Source: Desulfobacter sp. (lineage in GTDB: Bacteria > Desulfobacterota > Desulfobacteria > Desulfobacterales > Desulfobacteraceae). From it: a stretch of DNA of 64,000 nucleotides. The stretch spans positions 3,903,001-3,967,000 of the forward strand of contig CP054838.1 in the NCBI GenBank assembly GCA_028768545.1, given 5' to 3'. Below the pieces are notes generated by a model that was not told where the DNA came from, did not search any database, and was given only the letters and a program-made list of their open reading frames with translations. This document shows positions 47,830-56,605 of the stretch, piece after piece; positions within the stretch are counted from its first letter, which is position 1; every line of letters starts with the position of its first letter. A program made the translations under genes and the position numbers.

Positions 47830-48215
47830 CTTTTCTGACCCAAGAGTACCTCCCTTATATCACCCCGATATTTGAACGCAAACCCAAGGCTGTTACGGCG
47901 ATCAATGTAAAGGACATGACCTCGTATACGGATATGGTGGTCATTGTGGAGGCAGGATCCAACCGCCAGGTCACCTCTTTGGCTGAACATCTGATCAAAA
48001 CGCTCAAAGGACAGAATATCAAGGCCATGGGGGTTGAAGGGGTAAAACAAGGAGAGTGGGCCCTCTTGGATTTCGGCCATATCATCATTCATTTTTTTGA
48101 ATCCCAGGCCAAGGGATTTTATGATATTGAAGGGTTGTGGAGCGATGCGCCAAGGGTGGACCTTGCCGAATTTGCCAAAAACATCCCGGACCCAGAGGAC
48201 GATGATGAGTTCTGA
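47826..48215 (+). CDS. rsfS: Ribosomal silencing factor RsfS
   Basis: A 129-residue Iojap/RsfS protein that binds L14 and blocks subunit joining when nutrients are low. Typical text includes AINVKDMTSYTDMVVIVEAG, SNRQVTSLAEHL, and GEWALLDFGHIIIHFF with the conserved WxLxDxGxxxxH. Overlaps the end of nadD and the start of gpmI, in the common nadD-rsfS order. Confidence 0.95.
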   Translation: MTFLTQEYLPYITPIFERKPKAVTAINVKDMTSYTDMVVIVEAGSNRQVTSLAEHLIKTLKGQNIKAMGVEGVKQGEWALLDFGHIIIHFFESQAKGFYDIEGLWSDAPRVDLAEFAKNIPDPEDDDEF

Positions 48216-49746
48216 AGCCTTGCCCGTAAACATCCTCATGATTCTGGACGGATGGGGAATCAGTGCACCCGGTCCGGGCAATGCCGTTGCAAAAGCCAAC
48301 ACCCCGTTTCTGGACCATTTGACCGAACAATTTGCCCATACCCATCTTAAATGCTGCGGCCCTGATGTGGGTCTGCCCGACCGGACCATGGGCAACTCAG
48401 AGGTGGGGCATATGAATATCGGTGCCGGACGCATTGTCCCCCAGGACTTTGTCCGGATCAATACCGCCATTGAAAACAAGCGCTTTTTTGAGAATTCAAC
48501 CCTGAAAAAGGCCATGGTCCAAATCAAAGCCCAAAATCAATCCCTCCACCTTCTCGGCCTGCTGTCCGATGGCGGTGTGCACAGCCATATTTCCCACCTT
48601 TTTGCCCTCATGGACATGGCCAAGGCCATTGGCATCCAAAATCTGTATATTCACCCCATCCTTGACGGCAGGGACACCTCTCCTCGGAGCGGAATCAGCT
48701 TTATCAGACAGGTCCAGGAAAAAATCAAGGCCTTGGGCTTGGGCAAAATTGCCACCCTTGCAGGACGGTTCTGGGCCATGGACAGAGATACCCGGTGGGA
48801 CCGGGTTCAAAACGCCTATGATCTTTACACCCAGGGCAAAGGCATTTTTTCTGCCGGACAAAATCCTGTTGATCTTGTCCAAAAGGCCTATGACCGGGAT
48901 GAGACCGACGAGTTCATCAAGCCAATCTTTCTGGGCAAAAAAAATGAGGGGGTTATCCAGGACCACGACGGGGTTATTTTCTTTAATTTCAGGGCGGACC
49001 GGGCCAAGGAGATCACCCGGACATTTACCCAGAAAGAGTTTACAGAATTTAACCGGCAAACCTGCCCGGATTTATCTGCCTTTGTGTGTATGACCCAGTA
49101 CGATGAAACATTTAACCTGGATTCAGCCTTTGGCCCCCAGCATCTGACAGGAATTTTAGGTGAGACTCTCAGCAAGAATAAAATGACCCAGCTGCGCATC
49201 GCAGAAACAGAAAAATATGCCCATGTCACTTATTTTTTCAACGGGGGAGATGAGGCCGTATTCAACCTTGAAAAACGGATTTTGGTTCCCTCGCCAAGGG
49301 ATGTAGCCACCTATGACCTCAAACCTGAAATGAGTGCTCAAAAAATAGCTGACAACGCCTGCGAGCAGATTGAATCCCAAACCGTCCAGTTTATTGTCCT
49401 CAACTTTGCCAACATGGACATGGTCGGTCATACCGGGATCATGGATGCGGCAATTCAGGCCTGCGAAACCGTTGACAGATGTGCTCAGCAAGTGGTCGAG
49501 GCCATCTGGAAAACCTCCGGTACCGCCTTTATCACGGCAGACCACGGTAATTCAGAACAGATGATTGCAAAGGACGGGTCTGCCCACACGGCCCATACCC
49601 TGAATCCTGTCCCCTTTATCCTTGCAGGGGAGGCCTTTAAACAGACACGGCTCAAAAACGGAAAACTCGGGGACATTGCCCCCACAATTCTAAAGGCCCT
49701 GGGGATCAAACCGCCCAAAGAGATGACAGGCACCCCTTTATTTTAA
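48202..49746 (+). CDS. gpmI: 2,3-BPG-independent phosphoglycerate mutase
   Basis: Interconverts 3- and 2-phosphoglycerate in glycolysis/gluconeogenesis using two Mn ions. Starting at MMSSEALPVNILMILDGWG it has about 514 residues, the usual size. The metal and Ser motifs are ILMILDGWG, MGNSEVGHMNIGAGR (phospho-Ser) and ITADHGNSEQM, with NFANMDMVGHTG. The longer frame to 48097 lies inside rsfS and is rejected. Start overlaps rsfS by 14 bases. Confidence 0.95.
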   Translation: MMSSEALPVNILMILDGWGISAPGPGNAVAKANTPFLDHLTEQFAHTHLKCCGPDVGLPDRTMGNSEVGHMNIGAGRIVPQDFVRINTAIENKRFFENSTLKKAMVQIKAQNQSLHLLGLLSDGGVHSHISHLFALMDMAKAIGIQNLYIHPILDGRDTSPRSGISFIRQVQEKIKALGLGKIATLAGRFWAMDRDTRWDRVQNAYDLYTQGKGIFSAGQNPVDLVQKAYDRDETDEFIKPIFLGKKNEGVIQDHDGVIFFNFRADRAKEITRTFTQKEFTEFNRQTCPDLSAFVCMTQYDETFNLDSAFGPQHLTGILGETLSKNKMTQLRIAETEKYAHVTYFFNGGDEAVFNLEKRILVPSPRDVATYDLKPEMSAQKIADNACEQIESQTVQFIVLNFANMDMVGHTGIMDAAIQACETVDRCAQQVVEAIWKTSGTAFITADHGNSEQMIAKDGSAHTAHTLNPVPFILAGEAFKQTRLKNGKLGDIAPTILKALGIKPPKEMTGTPLF

Positions 49747-49809
49747 CAGCTTAGGCTAAGTTCGGGCCGGTTTTACTCTGGCCTTACCTTTAATAGAACA
49801 GGATATACC

Positions 49810-50319
49810 ATGTTTGATCAGATCACCGATTTTATCACGGGACGTGAAATAGACAATGTCGGCGCAGAAGCCAGCCGGCAGATTTTTGAAAAGTTTTTAG
49901 TAAAAACCAAGGGGTATGAAAAAACCGATATTCAGGTGGATGTGCCGCTCATTGTCCAGTTTAAAGGAGAGGATTACCACTCTGCCATAGACCTTGTGGT
50001 CTTTTGCCAGGACCGGCCCTTGATGGCCGTCACCTGCGTGGCCGGATCCATTGGCTCCTATGAAAGGGAAATCCTGGCCGGGGCCCGCCTTTGCCATGAT
50101 CATATGATTCCCTTTGCCGTGAGTACAGATGCCAGGGATGCCATTGTAATGGACACCCTGTCAGGAGAAACCGTGGGCAAGGGCCTTGATTCAATTCTTT
50201 CCCAAAAACAGGCCCAGGCAGAAATAAAAAACATCACACCCGCACTTTTAGATCCGGCCAAACGAGAAGGAGAAATGATCATTTACCGCTCTTTTAACCT
50301 GGAAAAGGTCAACAAATAG
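49810..50319 (+). CDS. HsdR N-terminal-like small nuclease-fold protein
   Basis: A 169-residue stand-alone domain like the N-terminus of type I restriction R subunits (PD-(D/E)xK fold). It has IQVDVPLIVQFKGEDYHSAI followed by DLVVFCQDRPLMAVTCVAGS. The usual DxxxExK core is partly replaced: the Glu is in place of neither K pair clearly (LMAVTCV), so catalysis is doubtful. Small proteins of this type are common in deltaproteobacteria with unknown role. No hsdM or hsdS is adjacent. Last gene of the rplU cluster direction. Confidence 0.7.
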   Translation: MFDQITDFITGREIDNVGAEASRQIFEKFLVKTKGYEKTDIQVDVPLIVQFKGEDYHSAIDLVVFCQDRPLMAVTCVAGSIGSYEREILAGARLCHDHMIPFAVSTDARDAIVMDTLSGETVGKGLDSILSQKQAQAEIKNITPALLDPAKREGEMIIYRSFNLEKVNK

Positions 50320-50399
50320 CCGAATATGTCATCACCTGAAGGTCAGAAACTGACAATTTGAAAAAACCGGATCTTAATATCTTTAAATATGCGGAGTGT

Positions 50400-50520
50400 C
50401 CTTTAACCCGCATATTTCACAAAGCGTTTTTGCCTTAGATGCAAGGCACAGACCGAGAAGCCGTAGTCTTTACTGCGAGCGGACTGTAACCCAGCAGATG
50501 AGGTAAAACGCTTTGCCCGG
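50400..50520. repeat. Interspersed intergenic repeat element
   Basis: A palindromic stretch: CAAAGCGTTTT near the left (50419-50430) and TAAAACGCTTTG near the right, with inner GAAGCCGTAGTCTTTACTGC. Bases 50407-50431 recur in reverse complement at 31160-31184. This looks like a REP-type or small non-autonomous element of the genome. Its boundaries are estimates. Confidence 0.55.
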
Positions 50521-50574
50521 AGGGTGAGATTTTATATAATGGGAAACGACTTAAAAAACGACCACAAAAAAAAA

Positions 50575-50613
50575 CGGTACCACAGAAAAGAGTTCTTGGG
50601 TACCGCTTTTTTT
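50575..50613. terminator. Bidirectional intrinsic terminator
   Basis: CGGTACC (50575-50581) pairs with GGTACCG (50599-50605), with A8 before and T7 after. It serves both the + strand genes ending at 50319 and the - strand gene ending at 50644. Confidence 0.82.
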
Positions 50614-50643
50614 ATTCTTTTAAAAAAATGTCCTGCCTTGAAT

Positions 50644-51321
50644 TCAGGCCCGGGACACCTCTTTGCCGCAATGTTTACACACCTTGGCCCGTCGCTTAAT
50701 AATCTCGGCACAATAGGGGCATTCCCTTGTAAAATGACGCTCATGGAGCTGGTCTATGGCCTTTTTCACCCCCTCCTGAAGCACGGGCGTGGGAAAATTA
50801 TGGTTGAGCAGATGCTCTGCAGCCTCGGTATCTCCTAGTTCTCCGACCATCTCTGCTGCCTTGAGCCTGGCCTTGGCCGGTATTTTGGGATCCAGACAGA
50901 TCTTGAGGATCTCATCCCAGTCCTTGGAAATATAATAATCAGTGAGCAGAGAAAAAGTCTGCTTCATCAACTCTTTTCTGGCCTCCTGCTCGATCAGGGC
51001 CGCATCATCCACCTTGCCGCCGGTCCCGCCCATGGGGCTGAACACGGGCATATAGTCAAAATGGTCATTGCCCGGCTCATTGATACACCGATAGGAGGCC
51101 GGTGATGCCATGGTCTCCTGAAGATGCTCCCACCCCTTTCTAAAGGAGGGGCAGTCGTCATTAAAGCAGATGAACAGATATGGGGTTCCCCATCCCAAGC
51201 CATCGGAAAAATTAAAGGGCGGCACCTCCCAAAGCGTCATTTCCTGATCACAATGGGGACAATGGGGTTTGTCCATTTTTAAATATTTTTCAAGAAGTTC
51301 TTCTCTTGTTTCAAAAGCCAT
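50644..51321 (-). CDS. Protein with two zinc ribbons and HEAT-like repeat
   Basis: A 225-residue protein. The N-terminal zinc ribbon has HCPHCDQEMTLW and a second Cys pair ICFNDDCPSF. The middle (about 150-200) reads like HEAT/ARM helices (DPKIPAKARLKAAEMVGELG, DTEAAEHLL). The C-terminal zinc ribbon has ECPYCAEIIKRRAKVCKHCG. No enzyme motif. It is probably a binding or quality-control protein; partner unknown. AAGGAGAG lies before the ATG. Confidence 0.75.
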   Translation of the reverse strand: MAFETREELLEKYLKMDKPHCPHCDQEMTLWEVPPFNFSDGLGWGTPYLFICFNDDCPSFRKGWEHLQETMASPASYRCINEPGNDHFDYMPVFSPMGGTGGKVDDAALIEQEARKELMKQTFSLLTDYYISKDWDEILKICLDPKIPAKARLKAAEMVGELGDTEAAEHLLNHNFPTPVLQEGVKKAIDQLHERHFTRECPYCAEIIKRRAKVCKHCGKEVSRA

Positions 51322-51370
51322 TATTACTCTCCTTATGCGGGTTCTAAAATACCTTGAACCAGCATAATAA

Positions 51371-51401
51371 GCATGGGAGTTTGCTTGTCAAACTCCCATG
51401 C
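51371..51401 (-). terminator. Hairpin ending the carboxyltransferase operon
   Basis: A perfect 13-base-pair stem (51371-51383 with 51389-51401) with a five-base loop, 10 bases past the stop at 51412 on the minus strand, followed by TTATTATG. Confidence 0.7.
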
Positions 51402-51411
51402 CCTATCCAGA

Positions 51412-53475
51412 TTACTCGATTGTGGCAAGTACATCATCCTTGGCCACGGAATCACCCGAGTTGTAATGAATGGCTGTAATGGTGCCGCTGGCCGTTGCCG
51501 GCAATGCGTTTTCCATTTTCATGGCTTCAATCACCACCACGGTTTCCCCTTCATTTACCGCATCCCCCACATTTTTTTCGTACTTGATGACCATGCCGGG
51601 CATGGGCGCCTTGACCGGGGTACCGGCACCTGTATCCGCAGCAGGCTTGGGTGCGGGTGCCACAGGCTTGGGAGCCGGAGCTGCAGGCGCTGCTGCCGGA
51701 GCAGGCTTGGGTGCGGGTGCCACAGGCTTGGGAGCCGGAGCTGCAGGCGCTGCTGCCGGAGCAGGCGGTGCAGGAGCCGCAGGCGCTGCAGCAGCTGGAA
51801 CTGCAGCAGCAGGAGCTGCGTAGGTGATCACAGGAGATCCGCCCACCTCATCCACGCCAACCTCAAAATATTCCCCTTCCACAAATACATTAAAGGTCCT
51901 TGCAAATTCACTCTTTTCAGGCATCTGCTCAGCCGGTTCAATGAGTTTGCCTGCCTTGGCCTTTTTAATGATCTCGTCTTGTTTTTTCACGTCATCCAGG
52001 GTAATGGGCTTGATGGCGTCAGGCACCTGCTCCTTGCCGTATTTTTGCATGAGATATTTTTTCCCGGTCACCGGAAACAGGGTGTAAAGGATAAGATCTT
52101 CATCATCCATGGCCAGATCTCCGATCTGTTCTCTGGCCTTTTCAAGTTCAGGCTCAAGCACTTCGGCAGGACGGCAGGAAATGGGTTCTTCACCCCGGTC
52201 ATAGCCTTTGAGGGCCTTTTGCTGAACCTCGGCATCAATGGGCACGCTGGTTTTTCCGTACAGACCATAGCAAAGATCTTTGACCTGGGCGGTAATCATC
52301 TTGTACCGCTCGCCATCACCGTCAAACAAGACGTTGTTCACAGTCTGGGTGCCAACGATCTGGCTTGTGGGAGTCACCAGGGGAATCTGGCCCAGTTCTT
52401 TTCTCACCCGGGGCAGTTCCTTGTATACCTCATCAATCTTGTCAATGGCATCCATTTCACGCAGCTGGTTGACCAGATTTGAAAGCATGCCCCCCGGCGT
52501 CTGGTGAAGCAGCACGTTGATATCGATCATGGACACCTTGGTGTCGTCCAGAAGATGCTTGTACTTGGGCATGACATCTTTTTCCAGGGTCTCATTGATG
52601 GCGGCCAGGGCCTTAATGTCAAACCCTGTATCCCGGTTGGTTCCCAAAAGGCTCATGACCAGAGGCTCAAGTGCGGCATGGGAGGTTCGGTAGGCATAGG
52701 GCGTCATGCAGGTGTCAATGATGTCCACACCGGCTTCCACAGCCTTGAAATGGGTCATGGGCGACATGCCGGAGGTAAAATGAGAATGAAGATGAATCAA
52801 GGGTTTAACCTCGGCCTTCATGGCCTTGATCAGTTCATAGGCATCATAGGGAGACATGAGCCCTGCCATGTCCTTGATGCAGATGGAATCGGCCCCCATG
52901 TCCTCAAGGTCTCTTGCCTTTTGAAGATAATAGTCCAGGTTGTAGACCTCTCCACCCAGGCGGGGTTCGGTCAGGGTATAGCAGATACAGCCCTGGAAAT
53001 GGGCCCCGCATTCCTTGATCACAGGGACCACGGTTTCAAAGTTTCGATAGTCGTTGAGGGCGTCAAAGGTTCTGAACACTTCCAGGCCGTTGTCCACCGT
53101 CTTTTTAACAAAGAGCTTGGCCACGTCATCGGCATAATTCCGATAGCCCACCAGGTTCTGGCCGCGAAGGAGCATGGAAAAAGGGGTTTTCTTAAAGTAG
53201 CGTTTCAAGGTCCGCAGCCGCTCCCAGGGATCTTCTCCCAAGAATCTGTGCATGGTGTCAAAGGTGGCCCCGCCCCAGACTTCAACCGCCCAGAACCCGA
53301 TCTCATCCATCTGCTCGGCCACCGGAATCATATCTTCTGTGCGTCCCCTTGTGGCAAACAAAGACTGATGGCCGTCACGCAGGGAAAGATCTTCCACCAT
53401 CAAGGGCTTTTCCGCCTTGGGCCGGTCCTTTTTGTAGTTCATCTCAACCATTTTAACTTGATTGTGCTCACTCAT
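51412..53475 (-). CDS. Biotin-carrying carboxyltransferase subunit (5S/OadA type)
   Basis: A 687-residue fusion. Residues about 25-300 are a TIM-barrel carboxyltransferase of pyruvate/oxaloacetate type (LSLRDGHQSLFATR, SICIKDMAGLMSP, HLHSHFTSGM as metal-site His pair). Residues 300-500 are the conserved carboxylase domain. A Pro/Ala linker follows, and a biotinyl domain with EAMKMEN near 653 closes it. The linker carries an exact 60-base tandem duplication (51641-51700, 51701-51760). With the 12S-like gene two positions upstream this fits a methylmalonyl-CoA/pyruvate transcarboxylase, or oxaloacetate decarboxylase alpha. Confidence 0.92.
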   Translation of the reverse strand: MSEHNQVKMVEMNYKKDRPKAEKPLMVEDLSLRDGHQSLFATRGRTEDMIPVAEQMDEIGFWAVEVWGGATFDTMHRFLGEDPWERLRTLKRYFKKTPFSMLLRGQNLVGYRNYADDVAKLFVKKTVDNGLEVFRTFDALNDYRNFETVVPVIKECGAHFQGCICYTLTEPRLGGEVYNLDYYLQKARDLEDMGADSICIKDMAGLMSPYDAYELIKAMKAEVKPLIHLHSHFTSGMSPMTHFKAVEAGVDIIDTCMTPYAYRTSHAALEPLVMSLLGTNRDTGFDIKALAAINETLEKDVMPKYKHLLDDTKVSMIDINVLLHQTPGGMLSNLVNQLREMDAIDKIDEVYKELPRVRKELGQIPLVTPTSQIVGTQTVNNVLFDGDGERYKMITAQVKDLCYGLYGKTSVPIDAEVQQKALKGYDRGEEPISCRPAEVLEPELEKAREQIGDLAMDDEDLILYTLFPVTGKKYLMQKYGKEQVPDAIKPITLDDVKKQDEIIKKAKAGKLIEPAEQMPEKSEFARTFNVFVEGEYFEVGVDEVGGSPVITYAAPAAAVPAAAAPAAPAPPAPAAAPAAPAPKPVAPAPKPAPAAAPAAPAPKPVAPAPKPAADTGAGTPVKAPMPGMVIKYEKNVGDAVNEGETVVVIEAMKMENALPATASGTITAIHYNSGDSVAKDDVLATIE

Positions 53476-53536
53476 AATGTCCTTCCTTTATATAAAATAT
53501 TTATCTCTTTTTTTTCGTTGCAGGATCTTTATTCCA

Positions 53537-53755
53537 TCATTTGAACATCCGCATCTGCATCATGGTGTTGGCGTTCATTAACGCCTGTCTTCCGGTCATG
53601 CCCCAGGCATTCATCAAAAAGGCCTGGGCGTTGTGTGAAGGTTCACTCACAGCCTGGGCAGGCGGCTCAACCGCGGTTGCGGCAGCCGTTTCTTCCCCGG
53701 TTCGGATGGCCATGTACACGGCAGCCATGGCTGCGGCCAATTTTTTATTCTCCAT
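53537..53755 (-). CDS. Small Ala-rich protein between carboxyltransferase genes
   Basis: A 72-residue protein starting MENKKLAAAMAAVYMAIRTG, followed by an Ala/Pro/Glu linker (EETAAATAVEPPAQAVSEPS) and a Met-rich helix (WGMTGRQALMNANTMMQMRM). The N-terminal helix recalls the assembly segment of small decarboxylase or transcarboxylase subunits (OadG/MmdD C-terminus). It sits between the two large subunits with GGAG before its ATG, so it probably helps assemble the complex. Family not certain. Confidence 0.7.
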   Translation of the reverse strand: MENKKLAAAMAAVYMAIRTGEETAAATAVEPPAQAVSEPSHNAQAFLMNAWGMTGRQALMNANTMMQMRMFK

Positions 53756-53781
53756 TGTATTTTCCTCTCCTATGGCGTTGA

Positions 53782-55335
53782 TTAAACCGGAATATTTCCG
53801 TGCTTCTTGGCCGGCCGCATTTCCCGTTTGGTGGACAATGCCTCCAGGGCGTCTATGAGTCTTGGCCGTGTTTCAGAAGGAACAATCACCGCATCCACAT
53901 AGCCCCTTGCTGCCGCGCAATAGGGATTTGAAAACTGTTCATTATACTCATCAATTTTTTCCTTGCGTTTGGCCACAGGATCATCTGACCCTTTGATTTC
54001 CCTTGCATGGATAATATTAGCGGCACCCTCAGCGCCCATGACCGCAATCTGCGCCGAGGGCCAGGCAAAGGCCATATCTGCCCCAAGGTGTTTGGAGCAC
54101 ATGGCAAGATAGGACCCCCCATAGTCTTTTCGGGTGATGAGCAAAAGCTTGGGCACGGTGGCTTCGGAATAACACCAGAGCAGTTTGGCCCCATGGCGGA
54201 TGATCCCGCCCCATTCCTGATCTGACCCGGGCAGGTAGCCGGGCACATCAGCAATGGTGAGCATGGGGATATTAAAGGCATCGCAGAACCGGATAAACCG
54301 GGTGGCCTTGTCCGAGGCGTCAATATCAAGACACCCTGCCATCACCTTGGGCTGATTGGCAATAATCCCGATGGGCCGGCCGTTAAGACGGGCAAAGCAG
54401 ATCACGATATTTTTGGCAAAATACTGGTGGGGCTCAAATATGGATCCATTATCCACGATGGAAGCGATCACCTCTTTGATGTCATACCCCTGGTTGGGGT
54501 TGTCCGGAATAATGGTATCCAAAGAGGCATCCATGCGGTTGGGATCATCACTTGGGGGCAAAATTGGCGGATCTTCCATGTTGTTTGAAGGCAAAAAAGA
54601 TAAAAGTTCTTTCATCTGATTGATGCAGTCCTCATCAGACTCGCAGGCAAACTGGGCCACCCCTGATTTTTCATTGTGGGCCATGGCACCGCCCAAGTCC
54701 TCAAAACTGACCTCTTCGCCAGTCACCGCCTTGATCACATTGGGGCCTGTGATGAACATGTAAGAAGATTCTTTGACCATAAAAATAAAATCGGTCATGG
54801 CAGGTGAATATACGGCCCCCCCGGCGGTGGGTCCCATGATGGCCGATATCTGGGGAATGACGCCGGAAGCGCCTGAATTTCTAAAAAAGATTTCCCCGTA
54901 TCCTGAAAGGGCGTCAATTCCCTCCTGGATTCTGGCCCCGCCCGAATCGTTCATCCCGACGATGGGCGCACCTGATTTCATGGCAAGATCCATGACCTTG
55001 CAGATCTTTTTGGCCTGCATCTCACCCAGAGAGCCTGCCCGGGCAGTAAAATCCTGGGCATAGGCAAAAACAACTCTTCCGTCCACCCGGCCATGACCTG
55101 TGACAACCCCGTCTGCCGGAATTTCCTTGGTCTCCATCCCGAAATTGGTACACCGGTGGGTCACAAACATATCCACTTCCCTGAAACTGTTGTCATCAAA
55201 GAGCAGGTCAAGGCGTTCCCTGGCATTGAGTTTGCCTTTTTCACGCCGTTTGGCCAGGGCTTTTTCCCCGCCCATGGCCTTGATCTTTTTTTCTTTCAAC
55301 TTTAATTCCTGGATCTTGTCCGATACGACTCCCAT
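53782..55335 (-). CDS. Acyl-CoA carboxyltransferase (12S/MmdA/PccB type)
   Basis: A 517-residue crotonase-fold carboxyltransferase. It has RREKGKLNARERLDLLFD, the acyl-CoA oxyanion site NDSGGARIQEG near residue 125 and the biotin-side site ADVPGYLPGSDQEWGGIIRH near 375. Methylmalonyl-CoA or propionyl-CoA is the likely substrate. With the biotin-carrying 5S-like subunit downstream it would form a transcarboxylase linking methylmalonyl-CoA and pyruvate, as known in sulfate reducers that oxidise propionate. Confidence 0.93.
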   Translation of the reverse strand: MGVVSDKIQELKLKEKKIKAMGGEKALAKRREKGKLNARERLDLLFDDNSFREVDMFVTHRCTNFGMETKEIPADGVVTGHGRVDGRVVFAYAQDFTARAGSLGEMQAKKICKVMDLAMKSGAPIVGMNDSGGARIQEGIDALSGYGEIFFRNSGASGVIPQISAIMGPTAGGAVYSPAMTDFIFMVKESSYMFITGPNVIKAVTGEEVSFEDLGGAMAHNEKSGVAQFACESDEDCINQMKELLSFLPSNNMEDPPILPPSDDPNRMDASLDTIIPDNPNQGYDIKEVIASIVDNGSIFEPHQYFAKNIVICFARLNGRPIGIIANQPKVMAGCLDIDASDKATRFIRFCDAFNIPMLTIADVPGYLPGSDQEWGGIIRHGAKLLWCYSEATVPKLLLITRKDYGGSYLAMCSKHLGADMAFAWPSAQIAVMGAEGAANIIHAREIKGSDDPVAKRKEKIDEYNEQFSNPYCAAARGYVDAVIVPSETRPRLIDALEALSTKREMRPAKKHGNIPV

Positions 55336-55376
55336 AGTACAATCCCTTCCTTATATATTTACAATATCTTGTTTTA

Positions 55377-56153
55377 TCATTTATCAAGGCTGAACCGCCA
55401 TGCGCAAAACCATTCCTTGGGATGGGCATCCGGCGGGCAGCCAATACATTGGGTCTTAATCCGAGTATCAATGGCCTCGGCAAAATAGGCATATTCAACG
55501 AGCCCTGCGGACTTGCAGGGGTAATCGTCCAGATTTTTCCTCTGCCTTGCCAGCTGAACCCTGCATTCATTCATCTGAAATACAAAACTTTTGGGTCCCT
55601 CGTCAACAATTGTCTGCTGGTTTATGAAGGCGTACATCCTGAAATTCAAAGCTTTTTTCAGCCCTTCCAGCCCTGGATTTTCTCCCAGCCCCAAAATATT
55701 TTTTATGGCATGGGCCTCATAGGGTGAAAATTTTGTCCAACACGAATCATTGCACCGTTTGGCATCGTTCATTCCATGGTCAAACTCCACCGCCTGGAAC
55801 CAGACCCCGTCATTGGCCAGCCAGGATTTGGCCACGCCGGCCATGAGCTTTTCCATGGTATCATCCTCCAGATTTACCAGGGCTTTGGGCATTTTGTTGT
55901 CCAATTCAAAGCCCAGAGTCGCGGACAGATGCTTCATGGCAATGGCCACAGAATTTTTTGTGGCCTTGTCCAAAGCCGTTAATGCTTTTTCCATACCCAT
56001 CTGGTGGCGAACCTCATTAAACCAAAGACCGTGGTGAACCATGATCCGGGTGAGCATGTCAACCACCAGGGCGGATTTATCCTCTTTGCTGAACTGACCG
56101 GGACCAAAAGAATCAAGACCAACTGAATCAAAATTAGACGGAGCATCTTCCAT
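55377..56153 (-). CDS. DUF6125-like conserved protein
   Basis: A soluble protein of about 258 residues starting at MEDAPSNFDSVGLDSFGPG, chosen for the GGAGG site seven bases upstream; the frame is open to 56210 without a site. The C-terminus has CIGCPPDAHPKEWFCAWRFS and the middle CNDSCWTKFSPYEAHAIKN, which resembles the DUF6125/ATC-hydrolase-like proteins of deltaproteobacteria. The conserved Cys and His suggest a metal or cofactor site. It precedes the carboxyltransferase genes on the same strand; a metabolic link is only positional. Confidence 0.72.
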   Translation of the reverse strand: MEDAPSNFDSVGLDSFGPGQFSKEDKSALVVDMLTRIMVHHGLWFNEVRHQMGMEKALTALDKATKNSVAIAMKHLSATLGFELDNKMPKALVNLEDDTMEKLMAGVAKSWLANDGVWFQAVEFDHGMNDAKRCNDSCWTKFSPYEAHAIKNILGLGENPGLEGLKKALNFRMYAFINQQTIVDEGPKSFVFQMNECRVQLARQRKNLDDYPCKSAGLVEYAYFAEAIDTRIKTQCIGCPPDAHPKEWFCAWRFSLDK

Positions 56154-56206
56154 GGGGCAAGCCTCCTTTTTTATAAAAAACCATCGTGGGTAATTTTCCA
56201 AACTAA

Positions 56207-56437
56207 TCAATCCCTCCGCACCTTGTCAAGCACCTTGTGCATATCCGCCCTGTTTGCCTCTTTTAAATGCCTAAAAAAATAACCACCAGGATAATAAAGG
56301 TCAACGGCCAGGCAGGATAACAAGAATAAAAAGAAAGGCGCCCCAAAAACCCATAAACGGGGCCCCACAAAAGTAACCATAGAGAGGTTCGGCTGAAAAT
56401 TCAATCTTGGCAAACCTGATATAAGGTAAAATCCCAT
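56207..56437 (-). CDS. Short membrane protein, possibly decayed
   Basis: A 76-codon frame with one membrane segment (WVFGAPFFLFLLSCLAVDLYY) and a charged tail (FFRHLKEANRADMHKVLDKV) that looks coded. The start is uncertain and an internal ATG (MVTFVGPRLW) may be used. Other frames in the same stretch also look partly coded (ILVVIFLGI), so a frameshifted remnant is possible. Not recognised. Confidence 0.4.
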   Translation of the reverse strand: MGFYLISGLPRLNFQPNLSMVTFVGPRLWVFGAPFFLFLLSCLAVDLYYPGGYFFRHLKEANRADMHKVLDKVRRD

Positions 56438-56605
56438 AAAAAGCGGGCTTGAGCCTTAGGTCTTCTTGTTCATGATCCTGGACTCCCTAAAATCAAGTTT
56501 TATTCATCCGGACTGCCCTTTGGAGTGGACAATTGATTTTATTTTTATTAGAAATTGTCTCTAACTCCTGAATATTATCAAACATAAACGCCAGCAGAGG
56601 AGATC

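Noticed and set aside
47322-48527. 401-codon minus-strand frame
   Set aside because: Antisense shadow of nadD, rsfS and gpmI, all of which are canonical.
49810-50319. Restriction-modification or defence locus
   Set aside because: Only a small HsdR-N-like domain with a doubtful active site and no partner genes; it sits at the end of a housekeeping cluster.
51373-52482. 369-codon plus-strand frame and other long frames opposite the carboxyltransferase genes
   Set aside because: Antisense shadow of a clear biotin-dependent carboxyltransferase; low-complexity RSRLGCGC text comes from the Pro/Ala linker.
52504-53544. 346-codon plus-strand frame
   Set aside because: Antisense shadow of the carboxyltransferase gene, without ribosome site or recognisable motifs.
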